From Melieria omissa (lineage: Eukaryota > Arthropoda > Insecta > Diptera > Ulidiidae), in assembly GCA_963971225.1 (NCBI GenBank), contig OZ020269.1, forward strand, positions 83,862,450-83,926,449: a stretch of 64,000 bases of DNA, written 5' to 3'. Below, one piece after another: positions 24,101 through 36,329 of the stretch. Numbering within the stretch: the stretch's first letter is position 1; each line of letters opens with the position of its first letter. A model generated the notes under the pieces. That model was given only the letters and a program-made list of their open reading frames with translations. It did no database searches and was not told the origin of the DNA. A program made the position numbers and the translations under genes.

Positions 24101-26690
24101 TAAGGGCGCGCGTACAAAATTAATGACAGTTAGTACTAGTAGAAGCAACAACAACAACACCAGAAATGAAGCCAAAAAGTAAATAAAAAGTGCGCCAAGT
24201 AAAGCAAAGTTGAATGCTGTAAATAGTAGGATTGCGTTGTACAAATAAAATGGCATAGTTTGAGGCGCCTTGACGCTGGGTGCGTAGTGGCCCGAAGGAA
24301 GTTTGACTTCTAGGACACGATGCACTAACAATACTGAAGCACAATGGGGTAGGTGACTGTTGACTGAGTCGAAGAGTGAGGGAGATTAGTATGAATACTT
24401 TGGCATAGTTTTAGGGGACTGCGCTGTTTAATGTGGAATTAAGCATTGAAGAAGTCAGGTTGCAGAAGGCGTTAGAGCGCATGAAATGAATGAGCGAATA
24501 AAGTCAACTGAAATGAAAAAAGTTAATTCAGAAATGTGGTTAAGATATAAGGAAACTTTCAAACTTATAGTTTTTAATTTTTGCCTATTTTAATGTTTAC
24601 TTAAAGTAATTTTATTGATATAATTGATGAATTTTTAAGAGAGAACTGGAGGCAAGAATATCTTGTAAATTTAAAGACTTAACTCTCTTATGCTCTTCGA
24701 GACATTGCCAACTGTTGCTCCTTAAATCCTCGCAGTCTGTAATCAGCGCGAGTCAAATTTCATTTCTCACCTTGACAAATTGCCTTGCCGCCTCGCTGCC
24801 TTTCAATGTTCACATCCCTTATTTGTATTGAATTTTCCGCCTGCTTTCACATTTCCACATGTGTCGTCGGTTCTTTTGACAGCCACTTTACTTGCTTTTT
24901 GTCATTTTAATTTGAATACATAAGCGCCATCAGCTCAAATGAGAAATGCAAGAACAACAAACAACAAAACGAAAAACGTTCGTGTCATTATGTTCAATGG
25001 CCGTCGCTCGAGTTGATCGCGGCAATATTTATGCCTCATGCCCATGCAATATAAATCATGCATAATAACTGCGCAAGCGTCGCGTTGCTTGGCTGTGTTT
25101 TCCAACCCTCAGCTCAACGCGGCACCGCTTTTAAATGTTGTCTTGCTGCCACCTACTTTGCCGCCCACTTGACAGCGTCGCCGCCGACGTGGTCTTTTAG
25201 CTCCGCGTATGGCTGTGTGTATGTGTGGCTGCCTATGTGTCCGTTAAATGTCAAATTTAAACAAAACGCAAACGCTCACCGCCCCAAATTCACACAGACA
25301 CACACACACCCATTCGGGCCATGCTGTGTTCTTGTTGCGCCGACTTGACGCGTTTCGCGTGAGACTTGAATTTTTATTGCATGACAGCAATGTGCGCATA
25401 TTGCATTATTAAATTCTAAACTAAATACGTGTTGCGTTGACTGCTCGGCGTGCCAGACATAAATAAATAATCGCTGCGGCTAATGCAGGCAGTGAAAAGT
25501 GTCGGCGTAGCAACGTTTGCTGCAACTCATTGCTGGCGTTGTGAAGCTTTTAGATGAAATGCCAGTGTTGTCATTTAATGGAATTTTTTCATTATTATTT
25601 TTTTTGTCTTTTGCTCGTTAATTTTTCTATTCAAATTGTTAGTGCAATTTGTTGCCGCTAAACGGTGTTCAACTCTTTTTCTTGTTTTTGCTTACACTTT
25701 TTTGCATATTTGCTTTTAATGCAAATTTATATGGAAAGCATTTAATTTCAATGCGCTCGCCTGCCGCTCTGCCACTGCGCTTCATTGCGCGCCGCATGAA
25801 AAGGTTTAATTCTTACGCACGACGGCATTAATGCGGTGTGCGTTTATGGTGTGAAGGAAATTAAAATCTAAAGCGCCGTGAATTACGCGTCGGCATCAAA
25901 GCTGAAAATTGCTTTCCATTGCGTGCTCAATGAAAGGCGAGCGAAAATAAAACATTCAACTAAATGATGCAACCGAAGTTACCTTAATGCGCTCATTAAC
26001 CAGAATTGTAAAAACAAAAAGGAAAAAACATTATGTATAGATGTGGTAATAATCTCTATGAAATGGCTTAATACTGACGCAAATAATGGCCTAGACAGGC
26101 CTAGTTGGCAGCCAAACCCAGTAGTGAATCAGTAAAAAATGGCTTAAGAGTCAAAAATGAAGTACAGATTTGAGCATTTTGAGGAAAGTGAATGGTTTTT
26201 ATGGTTTTTTTTTTTGCCAATTGTTAATTTCAGCTCATTAAGACACCAAACGTCTGCGTAGGCGTAAAAATCACATCTCAGATTAAACCATTAAACCATT
26301 AATTTCATGCAAATAAAATTTTTGTTCACATGCAAAGCATCGCTTTACCGCTTAAAAATGATTGTTGACAGTTGCCCATTAATGAAAAACAACATCATTG
26401 GGCGACTGAAAAATTTACACACTGTTTTGGAGCAAAGTAATTAATTCTGTTGAATCGCTGTTTTGGTTATCGAATTTATTGAATCATACCTGTTATTTAA
26501 TAGAAAATGAAACGGTTATGCGTGCAGTAAAATATTCACAAAAATAAATGTTTATGGAGTCTTCTGTGATCGTAGCTATTTCACTTGAATCGTTTTTATT
26601 GAGTGCAGAATATTTCTGTTGTTTGTATCCTCACACATTGTTAGCTACTAATGTCCTGCATGAATATATTCATTTTGGTGACTATACTAC
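21200..26690. other. Long non-coding stretch, no gene seen
   Basis: A TTGAG/GAGTT pentanucleotide run lies at 23027-23060. The segment 22770-23110 is GT-rich. The segment 24950-25830 is GC-richer with CA repeats at 25296-25310. None of the frames carries a domain that I recognise, and none has convincing exon boundaries. Confidence 0.55.
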
Positions 26691-27260
26691 TGTACATACT
26701 GTACGGGTACTTGGTATTCGAAGAATGTGTACAACGAAACGAAAAGAAACGAGAAACAGCGAGCGTCGCTTCTCGTTTCTATTCGTATTCGGTGAAAGCG
26801 AACACTGCAGTGCTCGTATTCAGGGAGAAGCGAATACTGCAGTGCTAAAACTTTGCGAAGTATTCGAAGATGAACAGTTTAATCGAATATTTGTATGCGC
26901 AGTATGTCCCTTTTCCAGGTGTATACATGTGGTGTGGTTGAAGTGGCTTATTAGTTAATACGCAAATATGGAAATTATTGAAGAAAGTAACATAACAAAT
27001 AAATAAATATTAATATGCAACATAAATATTTCTTAATAATCTTAGGAATAATAAAACGAGTATATTCGAATATTCAAGCAGTTTGTACTATTATTCGAAT
27101 GCTTTTGGCCTCACTTTTCCGCTTCGAGCGAATATGAATAAATAGTGTACGTCTACTCGTTTCTGTTCGGAGCTTACTCATACTCGAAGATAGCTGTACT
27201 CGTATTCATTCGGACTGGTCCGCAGAGATGAAGTGAAGTATTCTATTCAAAAGCATTTGA
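26690..27260. repeat. Hairpin- and ATTCGAATA-rich segment, unclassified
   Basis: The segment contains a strong hairpin at 26746-26779 (arms GAAACGAGAA and TTCTCGTTTC, with an inner GCGA/TCGC pair). Two near-direct copies of an ACTGCAGTGCT block follow (about 26803-26814 and 26836-26847), and ATTCGAATA words are frequent. The open frame at 26548-26958 runs across it but has no domain. It looks like non-coding DNA of a transposon, perhaps hAT, but I found no ends. Confidence 0.3.
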
Positions 27261-27264
27261 ATGT

Positions 27265-28980
27265 TGTCGAATAGCAAAAATGCATACTCGCGCAGGACTC
27301 TATTGGCTACCGTCGATCTTCACCTTCGGTTATGGAACAGCAACAAGGATCTAAAACCAAAAAATCGTCGCCCAATGTTCCTCGAGTCAAATGTTTTGAG
27401 CATTGATTAGAAAATAATCAGGTGGGTTTATTTCTTTCTGCTTGGAACTTGCAGATACCACCAAACTGAGGATACGTGTTGAAGCCGTATCAATTAAGTT
27501 TATATTGAACACTTACATAAATTTTCTGCTACGATACTTAGTTGACCTTTAGGTCTTTTTGTTAGTCCCTTTTATGTTTAAAGTCTATTAGGAAGACTTT
27601 TCATTGTCATAGTTTAAGTCTTAAATGTAATTTTCTCAGGATTTTGAAACAGTGACGCACATTCCTTTCCTAATTGAAATATTTCCGACAAATATGCAAA
27701 AAAAGTAGAACAAACAGATGTCTTATTGAGCAACAAAGCAAAAGGGTACAACTTTTGTTGAGTGCAGTGGTCCATTGAAATCATTTATGCAAAAATAATA
27801 ATCAGAAACCTTTTTCCTACTTTAACTATCAATTATTGCCTACTTATATTTTTCCTACTGGTACCACGCCTTCAGTGCGCCACCTCGCAAATCTGTCCTC
27901 CGCACAACACTGCGTATACGTATCGCATAATTCGTGCATACAAAAATGGCGCATGCATATTTCACGCTTCTCTGGCGCTGACATTCAAAATGTCAACAAC
28001 AACAGCAGCAACAGCAAATACTAAACGATACAAAAATATACAACAACATGTTCGCATAGCCGGCAGCAGATGTAAGTATTCTGTGTGCACAATACAAATG
28101 CAAATAGCAACATTGAGATACAAGTCGCCGCTCGCCAATGTGAATATCAACAAATTGAACAATAGAAAAACAAACAGAATAAACTAAAATAAAACAACAA
28201 AATTTGCTTATAAAATTTGTCTGTGTGCTGGATATTTGCGGTTGGCAGTTGTTGTCGCCGGGTGGTTGCTCGTTACTCGGGCAATATTGCAATATTGTGT
28301 GTTGCTATGGTCAGCCACATTTTGAGAAAATGAGCTGGACAATAGCACTGAAAGCTTCGAATAAACAAATAAGAAAATTAATAAACGCCGGAAAATGCCT
28401 TCGCACACACAAACACACGAAAACCAACTGTTTCAGCAACGATAGGAGACAACAATAATGGCGAAAATTTTGCTCATTAATGAGCGCACGCGGTGAGTAA
28501 AGGGATGGAACTGGCAAAAAATGATTAATTACTGAACGTGCATGACGGCCGGTGGTTGCTGTCGTTCGTTGATGCCTCAATGTGCTGCGTCATATGTGCC
28601 AATAAAATAGTGTCATATAAAATGTTTGCAATACTTTGGCGGCACTTGCAAAAAATGTGTGATGTGGCGATGAAGTGGATAAGGGGGCTGAATTGCAATA
28701 GTTGGCAATAAAGAGTGCGAAGGCAGCGAGACCGTGAAGAATTTGGGCTCGTTGCCACCGCAATGAATGCATTGAAATAAAATGTGATTGGAATGCAGTT
28801 TAAGGTTAAGGAAACATTTGCAATTAAATTTTAATAAACAAATTGTGGAATGATATTTTGAAATTTTAATTTTGTTTGCTACCAGTGAACAGGTCTGCAG
28901 GGTTCTCAAGCAAAAAGACTGGTATTCTAAGGGATCAGTAATCGAACTCGAAAAGGGATCTGCATATAGGATTATTTAGC
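27265..28980. other. Non-coding stretch, no gene seen
   Basis: Nothing beyond CAA-rich tracts (27990-28020) and a few domain-less frames was found. Confidence 0.5.
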
Positions 28981-28990
28981 TTTCTATATA

Positions 28991-29157
<167 letters not shown>

Positions 29158-29159
29158 GG

Positions 29160-30740
29160 TTTACAAACTACTTACATCTTACTACCATTTTCTACTTCTA
29201 CAAAATCTGTAATTAAATCAATGTAAACAAAACCCCATTTTCTGAAGTTTCATAGCCTCGCAGACTGTTTAACTTTTTTTTCATATTTTTTAACCACTTC
29301 TACTACAGAGATACAGATGTATTTAAGTACCCTTTATCATAAAATCCCTCATTTTTTTACATACCTTTTATTAGTCTGTTCACTTGATGCCGCCGCTTCT
29401 CGCTTTGACAGTTTTTATTTTTGCATAAAATTCAATTTGTATTTTAAATGATTTCGAATTGGCATTGACCAAGGCCGCTTTCGTACGCGCCAAAACTGCA
29501 ACCACTACTCTACTCAACGGCAACGTTAGCCGCGCAACAACAACGTAGCCGTAATTCCCATACCGACACTTGATAGACATGCAGCTGCGAGCAAATGTTG
29601 TGTGCGGCCGCCGATAAGCGCATCAAATTTTTATGAAATTAAATTTTCAACGCTGACATTAAAATGTTTTTCCTCTTTCCTACTGAAATTTACTTTTCGA
29701 AAATTTCATTGAGGGGCACTTAAAAAATTTCAGTTTCATTCCTCAACGAAACGCATTCAATACTTAAATCTAAGTGAATTTTAATGTTATCTCAAATGTC
29801 GCCAATCTCAGCACTTTATTTTTCTTGACAACATAATCATTCAGTATTTTTTCGAAAATATTTTTGTCACCTGCAAACTTTTACATCCCTTTTGCAATTC
29901 TGAACAAATCGAATAGTAAGCAAATTGAACTGAAACAAATAAATCATAAAAATTGCTTTAGATCTGTGTGAGTGCCAAACTTTACTGCCTAACAATTTTG
30001 CCCACAATCGCGAAAGAATGAAAGAAAGACCGAAAGTTGTCTGGTGGCCTGCATCCTGCAGCATTCAGCAGAAGCTCGCAACTATCAATTGCGCCTTTTC
30101 AATTTTGCAGTTAGCGTTCAAATCAACGCTGTGCCAAAGCAAACTCGTCAATCGCACCAGCGAAGAAGTAAAAACAAAAACGCACAAACTGACAATTGAA
30201 ATGTTCAGTAAACTTCTGATACCGACTGCGAATTGTGTCAATTTGCAACGTGAAATGCGAAATGTGGCCGCTAATTGCAAGATTTATTCATAAATGTGCG
30301 CCTGTCTCAACCACACACCAACACACTCACACAGCATACAACAAATTAAGTATTTAAATATATGAAACGGCAGCTGAAACTCGGCTTTATCCGCCAACAA
30401 TTATCATATTTCTCATTCGTCTGTGTTGTTTTATCTTTTGGTTATTTTTGTATATTTTTTTTATTTATTTCAATGTGGTTTTTGCCATTCATTATTTTCA
30501 TTAATGATATTAAAAAAGTTAATTGAACTGATATGCAGTGTAAATGTTTTACGCTCATTGTTTGTGTCGTTTTCACATATTTCGCTAATGATGTGTGTTT
30601 GCTTTATGAAAAACTTGAATGAATGACAAAAATGACATGGAAGTCAATGTCCGGATTGAATCGGTCTGACGTTGCACGCTTTTTTTTTAATAATTGACCC
30701 AATTATAGGCGCCAGCGTAATTTTGATTAAAAGCGGTAAT
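29160..30740. other. Non-coding stretch, no gene seen
   Basis: The sequence is AT-rich. The frames at 29380-29580 and 30018-30293 have no domain. Confidence 0.5.
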
Positions 30741-30743
30741 ATA

Positions 30744-31313
30744 CAGGGTAGGCCATTTAAAGTGAAAGCATTTTTTGTTTTTGAAAAAAAAGAGGGAAAA
30801 AAATGTTTTTTTTTGTTTTCATCTCGATATTCATTTATTTTGGTCCAAGGAGAAATTTTCTAGTTAGTTTTTGAAAATGATATCGCGTAAATGGCCACCA
30901 TTAGCTTTGGCCGCAAAATGTGCCCTTTTTTCGGCATTTTCCATCACTTTTGCCAGGGTATCGGCCGATATGGCTCTTATTTCGCGGCGTATGTTGGCTC
31001 TGAGTTGAGCTAGTGTCCTTGGCTTGTTGGTGTATACCTTGGACTTCAAGTAGCCCCATAAAAAAAAAGTCTGGCGGCGTCAAATCGGGTGATCTCGGTG
31101 GCCACTCATAATCGCCTGTTTTCGATATGATTCGGCCGGGGAACAATGGCCGCAATAAATCGATGGTTTTTGGAGTTCTTTTGGAGTGTACTGTTCCATG
31201 GTATAAATAGTCTTGGAATGACGCTTCCAACGCGCTATGTCATTAGTCGATCTGACAGCTCTGTCAAAAGTTATAGGGTTACCAGATGCTTCCACTTTCA
31301 ATGGCCTACCCTG
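30744..31313 (-). mobile_element. Mariner-like element, internally deleted (570 bp)
   Basis: Terminal inverted repeats start CAGGGTAGGCCATT at 30744 and at 31313 (reverse strand), agree over about 20 bases with one mismatch, and are flanked by TA on both sides (30742-30743 and 31314-31315). The copy is less than half the length expected of a mariner-like element. It contains the two ends of a transposase gene and lacks the middle. Confidence 0.9.
30864..31199 (-). pseudogene. Mariner-like transposase remnant
   Basis: The frame starts at the Met codon 31197-31199 with MEQYTPKE, the N-terminus of a mariner-like transposase. After a dozen residues it is joined, with a change of frame, to the C-terminal part: DLLRPLFPGRIISKTGD, WPPRSPDLTPPDFF (with the third catalytic Asp), then after another frameshift KSKVYTNKPRTLAQLRANIR and GGHLRDIIFKN up to the stop at 30864. 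The DNA-binding domain and the first two catalytic Asp regions are deleted, so it encodes no working enzyme. Confidence 0.88.
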
Positions 31314-31319
31314 TATAAA

Positions 31320-31850
31320 ATGAATAGTGAAGAAAAGAGTGAAATACAAAAGTGATACAAGTTGAACTTTTTCGTTTCGTTATTAATTTCAAAGTTGTAT
31401 AATATTTATTATTATTTTTTTTGTTTTGGAGTTTCCAATACAATAATTTTTAATAAAAATGTGCAATTTTAATGAAAAAAGTTTCAAGTGAAAAACTGTT
31501 ATTAATTAAATTTGATGTTGAATTGAAGTCTTTTAAAACATTTACTCAAAAGAGATTTAAATACCAAAGAAATGTAAAAAAGTAACAAATCAACATTTAA
31601 AATAAAAAAAAATATTTTAAATTGTATGTTTTAAACTAATAATGGCAAAATATAATCTTTTAATGTTCAAGTACTTTGCTGATGCTTTTGTCAATGAAGT
31701 ACTACAGTGTTTATACTCTAAAAAAATCGGTTTTTGTTTCCAATCACATTGAGAGTACTTTTTGAACAGAGACCTTGTTTTGTTGCATTTCTGATTTTGT
31801 ATTTTTGTTGCAATCAATACCACAAGTTTATCAATTCGATATTAGTTTTT
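31320..31850. other. Non-coding stretch, no gene seen
   Basis: The sequence is AT-rich, has no frame of interest, and leads into the GGTACT array. Confidence 0.5.
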
Positions 31851-31854
31851 CGAG

Positions 31855-33475
31855 CTGCAGGTATAAGTATAGATTCAATACTTATAACATTTCAATTCTG
31901 AACACAAGTACTTGTACTATAGTGGTTACTCTTTCATACCGTCGACTTTTGCAATCTACTTTCTCTACCAAATACAAGTACTGGTTCGTTTCTGGGTATT
32001 TTTTCCCAAATGTTTAATACTGGTTCGTTTCTGGGTACTTTTAGGTACTGAATACAAATACTAATTCTAGATATAAGGATTACTTTTGTATACCTATCAC
32101 ATTAACTGAATCCATAAAGAGTTCATTTCTGTACCAAACAGATGTATTGATTCATTTTTGGGTAGTGAATACAAACACCAATTTTTTACTGGGTACTTTT
32201 CTATACCCAACACATTTGCGGAATCGAAAGAGGTTATTTTCTGTATCAAGTAGAAGTACCGATCTGTGTTTAGGTACTGTTAGGTACTAAATACAAATAC
32301 CTATGCTATACTACGAAATAAAAGTACCAGTTCATTTCTGGGTATTTTTTTTTCAAATGTAAGTACTGGGTACTTTTCGTTTCTGGGTACTTTTAGGTAC
32401 TGAATACAATTACAAATCTGGGTATAAGGAATACTCTTGCATACCTATTACACTTTTCGATTTGATACAGGGTGCATTTCTGTACTAAATAGAAGAACCG
32501 ATTCGTTTTTGGGTACTTTAAGGCACTAAACACAATAACCCATGCTATAATTTGTACTCTTTGATACTATACTGATTCATTTCTGGGTACTTTTAGGTAC
32601 AGATTACTAATATTAAATCGATACTGCGTACTTTTTATGCTCAACACATTTACCGAATCGGTTTAGGGTACATTTTTGAACTAAATAGAAGTATGGGTTC
32701 GTTGCTGGGTACTTTAAGGTACTGAGTACAAATACCGATACAAATACAATTACCAAATCGATACACTGTACATTTCTGTGCCAAATAGAAGTACCGTTTC
32801 GTTTTTGGGTACTTTAAGGTACTAAATACAATAACCCATGCTATAATTTGTACTCTTTGATACTATACTGATTCATTTCTGGGTACTTTTAGGTTCAGAT
32901 TACAAATATTAAATCGATAGTGCGTACTTTTTTATGCTCAACACATTTACCGAATCGGTTCAGGGTACATTTTTGAACTAAATAGAAGTATGGGTTCGTT
33001 GCTGGGTACTTTAAGGTACTGAGTACAAATACCGATTCAAATACAATTACCGAATCGATACACTGTAAGTTTCTGTGCCAAATAGAAGTACCGATACGTT
33101 TTAGGGTACTGAATACAAGTACCGATGCTAGTACTGCGTACTATTCCATACCAAATACAAGTACCGAATCCAAAAAGGGTTAATTTCTGCACCAAACAGA
33201 TATACTGATTAATTTCTGGATACTTTTAGGGTACTGAATACCAATACCATTGTGATACTGGGTACTTTTCAATACTCAACACATTTCCCGAATCGATACA
33301 TTTCTGTACCAATTGTAAGTAGTGGTTCGTTGCTTGGTACCTTTAGGTACTGAGTACAAATACCGATAAAAAAGCAATTACCGATTCGATACTGGGTCTT
33401 TTCTGTATAAAATACAAATAGCAGTAAATGAAAATACCGATTTGGTTTTGGGATCTTTTCCATATTAAATGTAAA
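31855..33475. repeat. GGTACT-type tandem array with higher-order period
   Basis: A diverged unit of roughly 35 bases recurs throughout, with words GGGTACTTTTAGGTACT, GAATACAAATACC and CCGAATCGATAC. Within it the block starting GGGTACTTTAAGG at 32511 is repeated almost exactly at 32807. This gives a higher-order period of 296 bases over about 290 bases, with only about a dozen differences. The recent duplication contrasts with the old divergence of the basic units. Confidence 0.85.
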
Positions 33476-33479
33476 GTTG

Positions 33480-35950
33480 TCTATTTTATTGAGTTCTTAT
33501 TAGTACTTTATAATCGATTCCTTTTTGGATCAGCGGATTCTGTTTAGAATTGTGTAGTTCATAATGATATTGATTTCATTCAATCTGAATAAAATACAAA
33601 TACATACTTTTGATAGTGCAGGACTTGTACTTTTGCAAATAGAAACAGTAGACTTAGATCTCTCTGCCTCGGTTTTGATAATTATCAAGTTTACTGTCAT
33701 TAAGTCCTGCAATGGAAGGAGTGGAGTAGCAAACGTCCTCACGAAGTATAAGAAAACTACCTCCCAAAGGTGTAAATGAGAAACTGCATGAAAATAATGG
33801 TGTTTTGCCTCTTTGTGTTATAAAAAAATATGTTTTCACTACAAAAATAATTCTAGAATTTTATAAAGAAAACTGCATTCGTAATTTTTATTAAGAAAAC
33901 CGCAATGGTCCCAATTTCATAAAATGTTTCATTCAAACTATGCTGTTTTCTTAGTAGAACGGTTCATGTAAATAGTACAAATATTCTATAACCTACAGTT
34001 TCCCTTCAGCTTGAAAGAGTCCAATACTCTTAGCTTTTTCATAATGTTTCGTTTTTGTCCTTATTCCACATTGTATTACTTAATTTCACTGTAGATGTCC
34101 AAATTGTCTGGCATTAATTTTGCTAGCGCAAAGATTAACTAAATCACCGTTGCTGATAACGCAAACCATTCCATATGCATGCGGTTGTCGTTCCTAATAA
34201 ACTGATTCATAATCAAAGCATTTGTGCAGTGATGTGCGGCAAACTGAGCCATTTACCGGCGCCCGTTGTGCACCTCTTTGCGTTTATTCTTATGCAAAGA
34301 TAAGCAAAATGCTCGAACAGCAACCCTGTGACAGGTGTACATGGCGTATACGCAACACACACAAATACGATACTTGTTGTACATATGTGTAGGTAAGGTT
34401 AGTTTCGCAGATATTTGCGCACTCAGCGTTAATTTGCTTTGACAAGCGCAGCAACAGCAGCGGCAGGAGTCGCCACTCTGCCACGACATAAAGTGTACGG
34501 AGCAGTCCGCACAGGGTTGGTCGTTCAACCTTAGTTTATTCCAACGAAATGTGGCGACGACTGCTGCACGTTCAACTGCACCACTGTGACCGCTTGCGTA
34601 TCTTTGTGTGTGTGTGCGTGTGTGTGTGAAAGCGTTTAGCTGCTCACTCATGCATACGAACCAGTTTTATTGGTTAAAGAGAACAGGAAAGGACGGAAAA
34701 AAATTATATGGTCAATTGGACAAACATTGTGCGCTCCTTCCATATGGCTGAGTAATGCTTAGTGGCAGATGAGCGCATACGTACGTACATACATATGGCT
34801 GTATATATGTGTGAGGGTGTGCGTGCTTACATATAAGTGCCTAATGAGTGTGCACCCAGCATGCTTTGCATAGGTCAATCTAAACATTCAGCAGCTGTTG
34901 CTGGTCGGTTCTTCGCCCGTTTTATCTTTCAAATCCTTATCGTTTGTAGTTTTTAGCATTTCTTTTTATTAGTTGTTTTTTGTTGGCACTCAAAGCAGCT
35001 AGTCCGCTCCCCGGTTTGTAATAAATTGTTTTCGTTGCGTATATTTTTGCAGTGCTTCCATGGTGATCCTTTTCAAGTGATCCTTTGAGTTATGTGCAGC
35101 GCATAAATCGTTGCTGCAGCTTTTAAACGCATTCATCGCACTTGCGCATAAATTAATTTCGACTGCATTTTTTGTTTTTTTATTCCCCTTCTACTTTTCT
35201 CTTTACTCATTCCGCTTCTGGCAACTAGTGTTGTTTTCCACTTCTTTTCATTTTTCTTTAGGCACAGCAATGGGAAATATTTAAAATGCTGCGGCTGCGC
35301 GCGCGTATTTATTTATTTACATAAAAGTGCTTTTTTATTAATTTTTTATTTTCCCATTCCTGCTCGAGTGTTTTCAATTTGATTTTTCTCTTATTTTATT
35401 TATTTTTTCTTCGTTTCAATTCTGTATGCGCAGCTTTACAAATTCCTTGGTGTTTTTTTTTTGAGGTAGCAATGACATTTAACAGATGCATTGTCAGCCT
35501 TATTATCCTTGCAACTCTTGCAAGAGCTGCGCTTACATTTTCCTCTCTTGAGATTTTACGTTTCCGTTTGTGGTATTCGCTTCCGAATTAAATTCGCATC
35601 GTTATTTTATTTCCTTTACGACAGCGTTGACAATGATTTCAGCGAATTGCAGCTGCAATCTCGATCTTTGCTTGTTGCTGCCGCTGTTGTTGTTTGGATT
35701 GTATGGTAGAGTGCTTTCTTTTGTTGCCAACTCCCTTGATTTTCTTACACATTAATGCTGCTTTCTCGGTTGTAAGAATCTTTGTTGTTCTTATACACTA
35801 CACTGATATGCTAAGGAATATGCACTTAAATATGAAGTTTTCGACACTGAGAACAAAGCAAAACCGGTGTAGAAATGTATGAATTCGTGTTTGTTATTGG
35901 GACATCCTGAAGATTTGTTCATGAGGCGTAGATATGTCAAATGAATTCCA
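33480..35950. other. Non-coding stretch, no gene seen
   Basis: It contains GT/CA runs at 34600-34628 and TTG runs near 35680. Frames such as 34253-34651 and 35379-35755 show no domain. Confidence 0.5.
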
Positions 35951-35956
35951 TATGAT

Positions 35957-36325
35957 ATGATATCATATCATATCATATCATATCATATCATATCATATCA
36001 TATCATATCATATCATATCATATCATATCATATCATATCATATCATATCATATCATATCATATCATATCATATCATATCATATCATATCATATCATATCA
36101 TATCATATCATATATCATATCATATCATATCATATCATATCATATCATATCATATATCATATCATATCATATCATATCATATATCATATCATATCATATC
36201 ATATATCATATCATATCATATCATATCATATCATATCATATCATATCATATCATATATCATATCATATCATATCATATCATATCATATATCATATCATAT
36301 ATCATGTCTCAAATCATATCATACA
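35957..36325. repeat. TATCA pentanucleotide microsatellite
   Basis: About 345 bases of TATCA units are interspersed, mostly in the right half, with seven-base TATATCA variants. At the left edge (35950-35965) the unit flips to TATGA, making a small palindrome. It produces a 173-residue frame of repeated Ile-Ser-Tyr-His, which is an artefact. Confidence 0.97.
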
Positions 36326-36329
36326 ATCG

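Noticed and set aside
26548..26958. Open frame of 136 residues as a gene
   Set aside because: It crosses a hairpin- and repeat-rich segment and has no domain.
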